Source: Chryseobacterium sp. BGARF1 (GTDB lineage Bacteria; Bacteroidota; Bacteroidia; Flavobacteriales; Weeksellaceae). Taken from it: a stretch of 64,000 nucleotides of DNA. The notes beneath the pieces are model-generated. The model saw only the letters and a list, made by a program, of their open reading frames with translations. It made no database searches and was not told the origin of the DNA. Position numbers and translations under genes: made by a program. The DNA lies in contig NZ_LELA01000030.1 in assembly GCF_001677955.1 (NCBI RefSeq), forward strand, positions 1 to 64,000, read 5' to 3'. How positions within the stretch are numbered: the first letter of the stretch is position 1; every line of letters begins with the position of its first letter. Of the stretch, positions 10,212 to 18,828 are shown one piece after another.

Positions 10212-12209
10212 GTGAAAAAAGATCTACTCTTAACATTTTTACTTTTCTTGTTGATCGGATGGCAAAATTTATGTTTTGCTCAGAATTCTTTTGAAAAACC
10301 TAGAGTTTTTACTTTGAAAGAAATCTCTGACGGAGTTTCTATAGATGAACAGAGTAAATTCTTTGCAGGCGACAATCCGGCTTTTGCTTCTGTAGAATTT
10401 AATGATTCTACTTGGGAAAATATTCGTTTTAATGATAGGAAAGCCTATAAAAAAAATCAACCACATTGGATTCGTTTTTATTTTAAAGTTGATTCTTCAT
10501 TGGTAAATAAAGCCATTGCCATAAATTTCAGTCAGCTTGGAGCCTCTGAAATTTTTCTTAATGGAAAGAAAATTCAAAGTGTCGGCAAAATTGGGAAAGG
10601 AGATCTAGCAAAATTTATAATCAAGAATAAAGTTCCGACCATTTTTACTGTAGAAAACACAGAAGTTAATGTTTTGGTAATCCGGTATCTACCTTTGCCC
10701 AATACGTTTAAATTTATTGAAAAAGCCAGGGTATTGAATATAGAATTCAAAGAAGCTGAAACTCTTTTACAAGATAAAATGGAAGTTGCTGAAGAAGTTA
10801 ATTTCTATATGATGCTCACTTGCGGAGTTTTTGCAGCATTAGGATTTATTCACCTTCTCCTGTTTATTTTTTACAGAAAAGCATTGTATAATCTTTTTTT
10901 CTCGCTATATAATATTTCAATTTTCTTAATAGGCTATCTTGTCATTCTTCTCTATCAAATGCAAAATCCTGAGTTGTTAGGAAGGTATGTGTTTTTGGGA
11001 TTTTTAGCAATGATACTTTTTGGTGCTTCTTTGAGCGGTTTCGTCAATACTTTATTTGCAAAGAAGAAAACAAGAATGGTAGTTATGCTTATAATAGCTG
11101 TCATTTTAATCATAGTATATTATTTTAATATTACCATTACAGTAATTTTGGGAATACTTTACATTGTTTTTACTGCTTTTGAATCATTCTATTTAATCAT
11201 TCGTGCAATGATTAGGAAAGAAAAAGCAGCTTTCATCGTTGGTGGTGGGATTCTGGCATTTTTTGTTTTTGTTGTCAGTACAATTATTTTAAATGTTTTA
11301 AACAATCTTAATGTTTCTTTTTCGGGAAGGTGGGCTGAAGGTGATATTGGAGCTTATATTTTAGTTTTAATAATTTTAAGCTTCCCTATTTCTATATCTG
11401 CTTACTTAGGTTGGCAATTTGCATCCACTAATTTAAGTTTGGTAAAACAGCTGGATGAAGTCAATCGACTTTCTGATATTAATTTAAAACAGGAACAGGA
11501 AAAACAGCATATTCTTCAGAATCAAAATGATTTGCTTGAAAAACAAGTGGACGAAAGAACTTCTGAATTGCAAAAAGAAAAACAAAAAACGGAAGACCTT
11601 TTACTCAACATCCTTCCTCATGAAGTTGCCGAAGAATTAAAAGAAAAAGGAAGTTCGGAAGCTAAATATTATGATGAAGTTAGCGTAATATTTACTGATT
11701 TTGTTAATTTTACTCAAAGTTCAGAAAGATTAGGTGCCGAGAAAATGTTAGGCGAACTGAACGAGTGTTTCACAGAATTCGACAGAATTATGGAAAAATA
11801 CAATTTAGAAAAAATAAAAACCATTGGAGATGCGTATTTAGCGGTAAGTGGTTTGCCAATTTCTAATGAAGAGCATGCTAAAAATGCTGTGGATGCCGGT
11901 TTGGAAATTCTTTCTTATATTCAACAAAGAAAAATAAATAACTCAAATGCTTTAGATATCAGAATCGGAATTCACTCAGGGTCGGTGATTGCGGGAATTG
12001 TAGGCGTTAAAAAATTTGCTTACGATATTTGGGGAGACACAGTAAATACGGCTGCAAGAATGGAGCAGAACAGTTCTTTAGGAAAACTGAATGTTTCTGA
12101 AGCAACCTATCAATTAATAAAAGAAGATTTTATTTTTGAATATCGTGGCAAAATCGAAACTAAAGGAAAAGGAGAAATGGAGATGTATTTTGTAAATTCA
12201 TTAATCTAA
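10212..12209 (+). CDS. Seven-TM-sensor class III adenylate cyclase (copy 1)
   Basis: The 665-residue protein starts at a GTG followed by a signal peptide (KKDLLLTFLLFLLIGWQ). The periplasmic domain (about 25-180) contains SVEFNDSTWENI, HWIRFYFKV and ASEIFLNGKKI, reminiscent of a jelly-roll carbohydrate-binding fold as in 7TMR-DISM receptors. Seven hydrophobic helices (about 195-400), a coiled coil (DEVNRLSDINLKQEQEKQ) and the LLLNILPHEVAEELK linker lead into the cyclase domain. Catalytic residues are intact: VIFTDFVNFT, EKIKTIGDAYLAV, YDIWGDTVNTAARME; Lys and Asp again predict ATP as substrate. The start is 10 bases after the first cyclase, so the genes are likely cotranscribed. Confidence 0.88.
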   Translation: MKKDLLLTFLLFLLIGWQNLCFAQNSFEKPRVFTLKEISDGVSIDEQSKFFAGDNPAFASVEFNDSTWENIRFNDRKAYKKNQPHWIRFYFKVDSSLVNKAIAINFSQLGASEIFLNGKKIQSVGKIGKGDLAKFIIKNKVPTIFTVENTEVNVLVIRYLPLPNTFKFIEKARVLNIEFKEAETLLQDKMEVAEEVNFYMMLTCGVFAALGFIHLLLFIFYRKALYNLFFSLYNISIFLIGYLVILLYQMQNPELLGRYVFLGFLAMILFGASLSGFVNTLFAKKKTRMVVMLIIAVILIIVYYFNITITVILGILYIVFTAFESFYLIIRAMIRKEKAAFIVGGGILAFFVFVVSTIILNVLNNLNVSFSGRWAEGDIGAYILVLIILSFPISISAYLGWQFASTNLSLVKQLDEVNRLSDINLKQEQEKQHILQNQNDLLEKQVDERTSELQKEKQKTEDLLLNILPHEVAEELKEKGSSEAKYYDEVSVIFTDFVNFTQSSERLGAEKMLGELNECFTEFDRIMEKYNLEKIKTIGDAYLAVSGLPISNEEHAKNAVDAGLEILSYIQQRKINNSNALDIRIGIHSGSVIAGIVGVKKFAYDIWGDTVNTAARMEQNSSLGKLNVSEATYQLIKEDFIFEYRGKIETKGKGEMEMYFVNSLI

Positions 12210-12220
12210 ATTTTAAAATT

Positions 12221-14230
12221 TTGAAAAAAAATATATTCTTTACATTTTTAATTTTTGCCTTTATTGCGCTGCAAAATTTATGTTTTGCACAAAATTCTCG
12301 TGAAAAGCCTGCCGTTTTTACCGAAAAGGAAATAAAGAACGGCGTAGAAATAGATGAACAGAGTAAATTCTTTGCAGGCGACAATCCCGCTTTTTCTTCT
12401 GTAGAATTTGATGACTCTAGCTGGAAAAACGTTAAGATTTCATCTAAAAAGAATTACACTAAAGATCAGCCCTATTGGATTAGGTATTATTTTAAAATCG
12501 ATTCCACAATGATCAATGAGTCATTGTGTTTTGATGTGAAACAGGCGGGTGCTTCTGAGATTTATCTAAACGGTAAAAAAATTGAGACAATCGGCAAAAT
12601 AGGTGATCCCAAGACCAGAGTATTTAAAATAAAAAATGAAGTTCCTCAGTTATTTTCATTAAATAATACAGATGTCAACGTTTTGGCTATTCGTTTTTTA
12701 CCCATCGTTGGTGGTGAAAAAATAAGCATCAATTATAGTCCTGTAGCACTCGATATAGAGCTGGTTTCTGCCAACGAGTTTTTGGATCAAAATGTTAAAA
12801 TGATGCGGGGGTTCAATTTTGTGACTATGCTCATCTGTGGTGTGTTTTCAGCTTTGGGATTCATCCATTTACTGTTGTTTTTATTTTACAGAAAGGCGAT
12901 TTATAATCTTTATTTCTCCGCGTACAATCTATCCATCGGATTGCTGAGTTATATGGTTTTGTCAATTTACCAGATGACAGATCCGAAAAGTATAGAGATT
13001 TACGGTTTCTTTTCTTTCCTTGCGATACTTGTTTTTGGTGCTTCGCTTACTGGTTTTGTCAACACCTTATTTGGACGGAGTAAAATAAGACTAAAGATTA
13101 TGCTTATTCTTGCTGCTTTGTTACTTATTCTCTATTATTTTTCTGTGAAAACAGCTTTTGGCCTTGTTACTTTTTATATATTTTTCGTTTGGTTTGAGTC
13201 ATTATATCTCATCATTCGAGCGATGATAAGAAGAGAAAAATCAGCATTTATAGTGGGCGGTGGAATTCTTACTTTCTTTTTAATTATTATTTTAACCATC
13301 ATTGCTAATATTTTAGATTCTTTAAATATTGCAATGCCCAAAATATTTTCGGGAGATGAATTTGGCATATTTATCTTAGTTCTTATTTTCGTAAGTTTTC
13401 CTATTTCTATCTCTGCTTATCTTGGATGGCAGTTTGCATCAACCAATTTAAGCTTAGTAAAACAGTTGGATGAAGTCAACCGACTTTCTGATATTAATTT
13501 AAAACAAGAGCAGGAAAAGCAGGAGATTCTTCAGGATCAAAATGATTTGCTTGAAAAACAGGTTGATGAACGAACTTTTGAATTGCAAAAAGAAAAGCAA
13601 AAAACTGAAAATTTATTGTTGAATATCCTTCCTCATGAAGTAGCTGAAGAATTAAAAGAAAACGGAAGCTCTGAAGCCAAATATTACGATGAAGTGACTG
13701 TTTTATTTACCGATTTTGTTAATTTTACCGAGAGTTCTGAGAAAATGGGTGCCGAAAAAATGTTGGTTGAACTCAATGAATGTTTTACCGCTTTCGATAT
13801 GATTATGGAAAAGCATGGTTTAGAGAAAATAAAAACCATTGGTGATGCTTATTTGGCGGTTTGCGGATTGCCAATTAAAAATGAATGTCATGCCTACAAA
13901 ACAGTTTTAGTGGCTTTAGATATTATTCATTTTATTGAAGAAAGAAAAAAAACTCATCCAGATGTTTTAGATATCAGAATCGGAATTAATTCAGGTTCTT
14001 TGATTGCCGGAATTGTAGGCGTGAAAAAATTCGCTTACGATATTTGGGGCGACACGGTAAATACGGCTGCAAGAATGGAACAGAACAGTGAAAAAGGAAA
14101 AATAAATATTTCAGAATCGACCTATCAATTGGTAAAAGAAAAAATAATTTGTGAATACAGAGGTAAAATTCACACCAAAGGAAAAGGGGATATGGATATG
14201 TATTTTGCGCTTGAAATCAAAACTGAATAA
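12221..14230 (+). CDS. Seven-TM-sensor class III adenylate cyclase (copy 2)
   Basis: The 669-residue protein begins with TTG and a signal peptide (KKNIFFTFLIFAFIALQN). It has the same architecture as the preceding protein: periplasmic jelly-roll-like domain (DSSWKNVKI, YWIRYYFKI, SEIYLNGKKI), seven membrane helices, coiled coil, cyclase. Catalytic motifs VLFTDFVNFT, EKIKTIGDAYLAV and YDIWGDTVNTAARME are complete and of adenylate type. The sensor half is clearly paralogous to the preceding gene but diverged, so the two may sense different ligands. It starts 11 bases after the preceding stop and is the third member of the operon. A palindromic element follows. Confidence 0.88.
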   Translation: MKKNIFFTFLIFAFIALQNLCFAQNSREKPAVFTEKEIKNGVEIDEQSKFFAGDNPAFSSVEFDDSSWKNVKISSKKNYTKDQPYWIRYYFKIDSTMINESLCFDVKQAGASEIYLNGKKIETIGKIGDPKTRVFKIKNEVPQLFSLNNTDVNVLAIRFLPIVGGEKISINYSPVALDIELVSANEFLDQNVKMMRGFNFVTMLICGVFSALGFIHLLLFLFYRKAIYNLYFSAYNLSIGLLSYMVLSIYQMTDPKSIEIYGFFSFLAILVFGASLTGFVNTLFGRSKIRLKIMLILAALLLILYYFSVKTAFGLVTFYIFFVWFESLYLIIRAMIRREKSAFIVGGGILTFFLIIILTIIANILDSLNIAMPKIFSGDEFGIFILVLIFVSFPISISAYLGWQFASTNLSLVKQLDEVNRLSDINLKQEQEKQEILQDQNDLLEKQVDERTFELQKEKQKTENLLLNILPHEVAEELKENGSSEAKYYDEVTVLFTDFVNFTESSEKMGAEKMLVELNECFTAFDMIMEKHGLEKIKTIGDAYLAVCGLPIKNECHAYKTVLVALDIIHFIEERKKTHPDVLDIRIGINSGSLIAGIVGVKKFAYDIWGDTVNTAARMEQNSEKGKINISESTYQLVKEKIICEYRGKIHTKGKGDMDMYFALEIKTE

Positions 14231-14241
14231 ATAATTAATTA

Positions 14242-14384
14242 AACCACAAAAGCCATAAAATTTTTATTATAAGATCTATTCGGATTGTGATAAGAGCAGA
14301 AAGGAGACTATCTTATTTTTACTTTTTTGAACTTTCAAAGTAATTTTTAAAACTTTTAAAATTATTGTATTAGCTTTTGTGGTT
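14242..14384. repeat. Palindromic intergenic element with AACCACAAAAGC ends
   Basis: AACCACAAAAGC at 14242-14253 is the exact inverse of GCTTTTGTGGTT at 14373-14384, enclosing about 120 AT-rich bases with no coding potential. It separates the cyclases from the HD-domain gene. Confidence 0.65.
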
Positions 14385-14416
14385 AAAAATTGTAAACACA
14401 TTTTCTATTTTAAAAT

Positions 14417-15001
14417 ATGGAATACGAAAAATTAAATAAACTCATATTAAAAAGACTCAGAGAAAATCTTCCTGAGCATCTTTCTTATCACAGTGTAATG
14501 CACGTAAAAGACGTTATCGATGCTGTAGAAAAAATTGCCAAATCTGAAGGAGTTAATGATGAAGACTTGGTATTGCTGAAAACCGCTGCTTTATTTCACG
14601 ATACCGGATTTTTATTTGGATCAAAAAATCATGAAGAAAAGTCTTGTGAAATTGCTGCGGAATATCTGTTAGAATATGGCTTTTCGCAAGATCAGTTAGA
14701 TAAAATCAAAGGAATGATCATGGCGACAAAAATTCCTCAGACTCCGAAAAATCATTTAGAACAAATTGTTGCCGATGCTGATTTGGATTATTTAGGTAGA
14801 GATGATTTTTTTGTGATTGGAGATAAATTATTCGAAGAACTTTCGATGTTTGGGATTGTCAATTCCGAGCGCGACTGGAATCTTTTACAGGAAAAGTTTT
14901 TGGAAAGCCATCATTATTTCACAGAAACAGCTATTAAGAACAGGAATCAAAAAAAACAGGATAACCTGAATATTATTAAAACAAAACTAAAAAACAACTG
15001 A
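14417..15001 (+). CDS. HD-domain metal-dependent phosphohydrolase
   Basis: The 194-residue cytoplasmic protein has the HD-superfamily metal site: His in SYHSVMHVKDV (about 26), the HD pair in ALFHDTGFLFG (about 63), a following NHEEKSCEIA helix and a late Asp in VADADLDYLG (about 117). Members hydrolyse phosphomonoesters or phosphodiesters of nucleotides. Its place just after three adenylate cyclases makes a role in cyclic-nucleotide turnover possible, but this is inference from position only. It is followed after 7 bases by the YitT-family gene, so the two are probably cotranscribed. Confidence 0.8.
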   Translation: MEYEKLNKLILKRLRENLPEHLSYHSVMHVKDVIDAVEKIAKSEGVNDEDLVLLKTAALFHDTGFLFGSKNHEEKSCEIAAEYLLEYGFSQDQLDKIKGMIMATKIPQTPKNHLEQIVADADLDYLGRDDFFVIGDKLFEELSMFGIVNSERDWNLLQEKFLESHHYFTETAIKNRNQKKQDNLNIIKTKLKNN

Positions 15002-15008
15002 TCACTTT

Positions 15009-15890
15009 ATGAGCTCAGCTTCAACTAAACATGGCCCGCTTTTTACTCTTTCAGATATTATTTATCTCGTTTTAGGAGTTATTTCTGCGAGTTTTGCTTT
15101 AAAATCTTTTCTGGTTCCTAATCACTTTTTAGATGGTGGTGTTACCGGTGTTTCACTTTTACTTCACGAAGTTTACCATTGGAATCTCGGAGTCGTTCTA
15201 TTGGTTTTAAACTTACCATTTATCATTCTGGCGTACTTTCAAATCGGAAAACACTTTGCGATCAGAAGCTTTTTAACGATTTTACTAATCATCATCACCA
15301 TTTTTTTCGTCCCTTTTCCGGAAGTGACCCATGACAAATTATTGGTCGCCGTGTTTGGCGGATTTTTCATGGGAATTGGAATCGGTTTATCTATGCGAGG
15401 TGGCGGAACTTTCGACGGAATGGAAGTTTTAGCCTTATTAACATTCAAAAAAAGCAGTTTTAGCATTACCGAAATTATTTTAGGAATGAATGTGATTATC
15501 TTTACCATCGCAACCGTTTTTCTTAAATTTGAAACAGCTTTGTATGCAATTATGACGTATCTCGTGGCTAGTCAGATTACCAAATATGTAATTGAAGGGA
15601 TTGAAGCCTACACTGGCGTAACCATCGTTTCTGCAAACAGTGAAGAAATCAAAAAAGCTTTGGTTTTAACGATGAATAGAGGAATTACGGTGTACAAAGG
15701 TGAAAGAGGTTTTATGAAAGAATCTTTTGAGCAAAGTGCCGAAGCAGATATTATTTTTACCATTGTCACCAGATTGGAAGTTAGAAAACTACAGAATATC
15801 GTTCGTTCAATCGATCCGAAAGCATTTATTTTTACACAGACCGTAAGAGAACCTCAAGGTGGAATTGTAAAGGAAATTATAAAGCATTAA
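15009..15890 (+). CDS. YitT-family membrane protein (DUF161 + DUF2179)
   Basis: The 293-residue protein has about five to six membrane helices in residues 15-185. One half-repeat carries LVPNHFLDGGVTGVSLLL and the other GIGIGLSMRGGGTFDGMEVL, the glycine-rich motifs of the YitT family. The C-terminal ~80 residues (VTIVSANSEEIKKAL ... FTQTVREPQGGIVKEI) are the soluble DUF2179 domain, structurally PII/ACT-like. The family's transport or sensing role is not established. It ends in a strong terminator. Confidence 0.88.
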   Translation: MSSASTKHGPLFTLSDIIYLVLGVISASFALKSFLVPNHFLDGGVTGVSLLLHEVYHWNLGVVLLVLNLPFIILAYFQIGKHFAIRSFLTILLIIITIFFVPFPEVTHDKLLVAVFGGFFMGIGIGLSMRGGGTFDGMEVLALLTFKKSSFSITEIILGMNVIIFTIATVFLKFETALYAIMTYLVASQITKYVIEGIEAYTGVTIVSANSEEIKKALVLTMNRGITVYKGERGFMKESFEQSAEADIIFTIVTRLEVRKLQNIVRSIDPKAFIFTQTVREPQGGIVKEIIKH

Positions 15891-15914
15891 AATTTTAAAT
15901 CAATATTTTATATT

Positions 15915-15947
15915 GCCTTGTGAAATTATATTTCGCAAGGCTTTTTT
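15915..15947 (+). terminator. Terminator of the HD/YitT operon
   Basis: GCCTTGTGAAA and TTTCGCAAGGC form an 11-bp stem (one G-T pair) followed by TTTTTT. Confidence 0.8.
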
Positions 15948-16077
15948 GTTAATTTTAAATTGAAATGGTAAAAAGAATCGTAGCGTTCAGAAAACTGGTT
16001 AATATTCTTTCACATCAATAATTTTAATATTATTCAATTGATTTTGTTAAAATTTCCCATTAAAAAATAAAAATGTT

Positions 16078-16108
16078 AAAGCCTTATGTATTTCAATTGT
16101 AAGGCTTT
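16078..16108. other. Hairpin upstream of the heptamer array
   Basis: AAAGCCTTA and TAAGGCTTT form a 9-bp stem with a 13-base loop, in the leader region of the DUF763 gene. It could be a weak terminator or an mRNA structure; only a short T stretch follows. Confidence 0.35.
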
Positions 16109-16116
16109 AATTTTGC

Positions 16117-16179
16117 CTATCAACTATCAACTATCAACTATCAACTATCAACTATCAACTATTAACTATCAACTATAAA
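16117..16179. repeat. Heptanucleotide tandem repeat (CTATCAA) before DUF763 gene
   Basis: Nine uninterrupted 7-bp units (seven perfect CTATCAA; unit 7 reads CTATTAA and unit 9 CTATAAA) end three bases before the ATG at 16183. It occupies the place where a ribosome-binding region would be. Confidence 0.92.
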
Positions 16180-16182
16180 TAA

Positions 16183-17394
16183 ATGAAACGTTCCGGAACC
16201 GCAACTTTACCACTTCACTACGGAAAAGTACCGCCTTGGCTTTATGAAAGAATGGCTGTACTCGGGCTTTCTATTGTTGAAGTAATGCTTGCAGATTACG
16301 GAAAAAATGAAGTTCTTCGAAGATTGGCAGATCCTTTTTGGTTTCAAAGTTTTGGTGCAGTGATGGGAATGGATTGGCATTCTTCAGGAATCACAACTTC
16401 AGTAATGGGAGCTTTAAAACGTAGCATTAATCCAAATTCTAAAGAACTTGGAATTTATATTTGTGGCGGAAAAGGAAAACTTTCTAAAGAAACTCCGAAC
16501 GAACTTCTCGTCATCGCTGATAAAACCGGATTAGATGGAAACGAATTAGTTCGGGCAAGCAAACTTTCTGCAAAAGTTGATAATACTGCGATTCAGGATG
16601 GTTATCAGTTATATCTTCATAATTTTATTGTTTCTGATAAAGGAAATTGGGCAGTTGTACAGCAAGGAATGAATGATTCTGATGGTACAGCGCGCCGTTA
16701 CCATTGGCATTCTGAAAATATGGAATCTTTTGTTGATGAACCTCACAAAGGAATTCAGGGAATTAATCGTGGAAATATTCTGAATCTTACAGCAAATGAA
16801 GCTAAGGAAAGTCGTAAAGGAATTTTAGAAATCTCACATACCAATTCCGAAAAGATTATGCAGGATTTTGCCAATTTAATTTTGCCGGCTCATCATGATG
16901 TTCGCGCTTCGGATGTTGATTTAAAAAAGCTCGGAACACTTTTATATATGACAAGAGAAAATCAGCCTGAAAATTTTGAAGAATTGCTTTTAATGAAAGG
17001 AGTAGGACCACGAACTTTACAGAGCCTTGCTTTGGTAAGTGAAGTCATTCATGGTGCACCTTCAAGATTCAGAGATCCTGCGAGATTTTCTTTTGTACAC
17101 GGCGGAAAAGACGGCCATCCGTTTCCCGTTCCCATTAACGTTTATGATGAAACAATCTTAATTTTACAAAAAGGGATTGAAAAATCTAAATTGGGAAATT
17201 CAGATAAGCTGCAATCCATCAATAAACTTCACACGATTATTGCAGAAGCCGAGAAAAATTTTACTCCGGATTTTGATATTAATGAAGTCATTGAGGAAGA
17301 ACGCCAAAACTCATGGAAATTTGGTGGGAAAACAGTATTCGGTGACGCTGAAAAGCCATCAAAACCAAAACCGATTCAGCTTTCTTTGTTTTAG
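16183..17394 (+). CDS. DUF763 domain-containing protein
   Basis: The 403-residue soluble protein matches the DUF763 family from its first residues: MKRSGTATLPLHYGKVPPWL, then GLSIVEVMLADYG, WHSSGITTSVMGALK and GIYICGGKGK. The later segment LLLMKGVGPRTLQSLALVSE (about 266-285) is a helix-hairpin-helix-like motif, suggesting nucleic-acid binding, and FVHGGKDGHPFPV is another family block. No enzymatic role is established. The start codon directly follows a heptanucleotide array. Confidence 0.85.
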   Translation: MKRSGTATLPLHYGKVPPWLYERMAVLGLSIVEVMLADYGKNEVLRRLADPFWFQSFGAVMGMDWHSSGITTSVMGALKRSINPNSKELGIYICGGKGKLSKETPNELLVIADKTGLDGNELVRASKLSAKVDNTAIQDGYQLYLHNFIVSDKGNWAVVQQGMNDSDGTARRYHWHSENMESFVDEPHKGIQGINRGNILNLTANEAKESRKGILEISHTNSEKIMQDFANLILPAHHDVRASDVDLKKLGTLLYMTRENQPENFEELLLMKGVGPRTLQSLALVSEVIHGAPSRFRDPARFSFVHGGKDGHPFPVPINVYDETILILQKGIEKSKLGNSDKLQSINKLHTIIAEAEKNFTPDFDINEVIEEERQNSWKFGGKTVFGDAEKPSKPKPIQLSLF

Positions 17395-17465
17395 ATTTAA
17401 CTGACTGAAATTCAATTAAATTAACCCTGTGTTTTTCAATGGTAAGTTTCTTCATTAACGTATAG

Positions 17466-17534
17466 TTTGTCATTCCGGAGGAATCTAAGCAAAGAATTGA
17501 TATTAAATAGTTGAGATTCCCGCAGAATAACAAA
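17466..17534. repeat. Dispersed palindromic element, full copy
   Basis: The left arm (17466-17486) and right arm (17514-17534) are imperfect inverted repeats (GTCATTCCGGAGGAATCT versus AGATTCCCGCAGAATAAC). The left 27 bases (17464-17490) recur exactly, inverted, at 3254-3280. The surrounding gap (17395-17712) also has a small hairpin (AAACCTC/GAGGTTT, 17575-17592) and ACTAATGTGTT twice, but no gene. Confidence 0.7.
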
Positions 17535-17712
17535 ATGAATATTTAAATTTGATAATTCCTTTCAAAAGATAAGTAAACCTCAAAAGAGGTTTCAAAAACT
17601 AATGTGTTCTTCTTTGTAGTTTAAAAATAAACTTAAAAACACTAATGTGTTAAAAAAATCACATTTAATTCCAATAAAAATTTTAATTTTAAAATCTCAA
17701 AATATTAATTGG

Positions 17713-18303
17713 ATGACCAGCAAAGCCTTCGACGTTTATCGTGATTTTCCTTTTTTCTTTCAAGAAGAACTTGATGAAATTATTCAGAAGCACGAAAAAG
17801 TAGTTTTCCAAAAAGGGGAAGCTATTCTTCAGGAAGGCAAAATGGCCAACGAATATTATATTTTAGAAAAAGGTTTGGCGCGTTCTTTTGTCAATGATTT
17901 CAACGGAAATGACGTAACAACAAACTTCTTTACAGAAAACGAAATTATCATCGATGTTTCTTCATTATTTCAAAGAATTCCCACTCAGGAAAATATCGTC
18001 TGCATTACAGATTGCGAATGTTGGAAACTTGATTTTGATGTTTTTCAGGAGTTGTTTCATAAAATTCCGAACCTCAGAGAATGGGGAAGAGCCTGGATGT
18101 CTCAACAGCTTTTTTTATATAAACAACGTTCGGTAGAGATGTTTACGCTTTCTGCAACCAAACGTTACCTTCATCTTTTAGAGCAAAAATCTCAGGTGAT
18201 ACAATTTGCACCTTTAAAACAAATTGCTTCCTATCTTGGAATTACAGACACTTCATTAAGTAGAATTCGCAAAGAAATAGTATCTCATCCGAAGAAAAAT
18301 TAA
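17713..18303 (+). CDS. Crp/Fnr-family transcriptional regulator
   Basis: I start at the ATG at 17713 (MTSKAFDVYRDF); the frame is open further upstream but that part is unlike the family. The 196 residues comprise a cyclic-nucleotide-binding-type beta-roll (about 10-125; KGEAILQEGKMANEYYILEKG) and a C-terminal winged-helix region with the helix-turn-helix LKQIASYLGITDTSLSRIRK (about 170-190). No Fe-S cysteine pattern of FNR is seen. The beta-roll lacks an obvious canonical cAMP-binding RxS signature, so the ligand is uncertain. It stands directly before the VOC/DinB/SRPBCC gene run and may control it (inference). Confidence 0.88.
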   Translation: MTSKAFDVYRDFPFFFQEELDEIIQKHEKVVFQKGEAILQEGKMANEYYILEKGLARSFVNDFNGNDVTTNFFTENEIIIDVSSLFQRIPTQENIVCITDCECWKLDFDVFQELFHKIPNLREWGRAWMSQQLFLYKQRSVEMFTLSATKRYLHLLEQKSQVIQFAPLKQIASYLGITDTSLSRIRKEIVSHPKKN

Positions 18304-18379
18304 ATCTTGTCTTATGGCAAGTTGATTTTCGCAATGACTTGGTAATTTTGGTTAAAAGTTTAACATCAAAAATTGCAAA

Positions 18380-18793
18380 ATGGAAATCAATCAAATTTAC
18401 GTAAACCTTCCCGTTACAGATGTTCAGAAAACGAGAGAATTCTGGACAAAACTAGGTTTTTCAATCAACGAACAATTTTCCGATGAAAAAGCGATTTGTG
18501 TAATCATGAAACAAGATCATATTTACACCATGTTTTTAAAAGAAGAGTTTTTTCAAACTTTTACAGACAGACCCGTTGCAAAAGGAGATACCACTCAAAC
18601 GCTTCTTGCGATTGGCGTAAACAGTCGTGAAGAAGTTGATGAAATGGTGAAAACTGCTACAGAAAATGGAGGTTCAAAATACAGTGAACCAATAGATTAT
18701 GGTTGGATGTATCAGAAAACTTTTTCAGATCTAGATGGTCATCAGTGGGAAATACTTTTTTCAGATATGTCTCAGCTTCCTGCAGAATTTTAA
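18380..18793 (+). CDS. VOC-family (glyoxalase/bleomycin-resistance-like) protein, copy A
   Basis: The 137-residue protein has the beta-alpha-beta-beta-beta modules of the vicinal oxygen chelate fold. It begins INQIYVNLPVTDVQKTREFW and ends with the metal-proximal strand DLDGHQWEILFSDMSQLPAEF. It is a likely metal-dependent isomerase, dioxygenase or binding protein of unknown substrate. The next gene is a clear paralogue, implying local duplication. Confidence 0.87.
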   Translation: MEINQIYVNLPVTDVQKTREFWTKLGFSINEQFSDEKAICVIMKQDHIYTMFLKEEFFQTFTDRPVAKGDTTQTLLAIGVNSREEVDEMVKTATENGGSKYSEPIDYGWMYQKTFSDLDGHQWEILFSDMSQLPAEF

Positions 18794-18828
18794 CTTTTCA
18801 CATTTAACCTAAATAAAAAATTGAAAAA

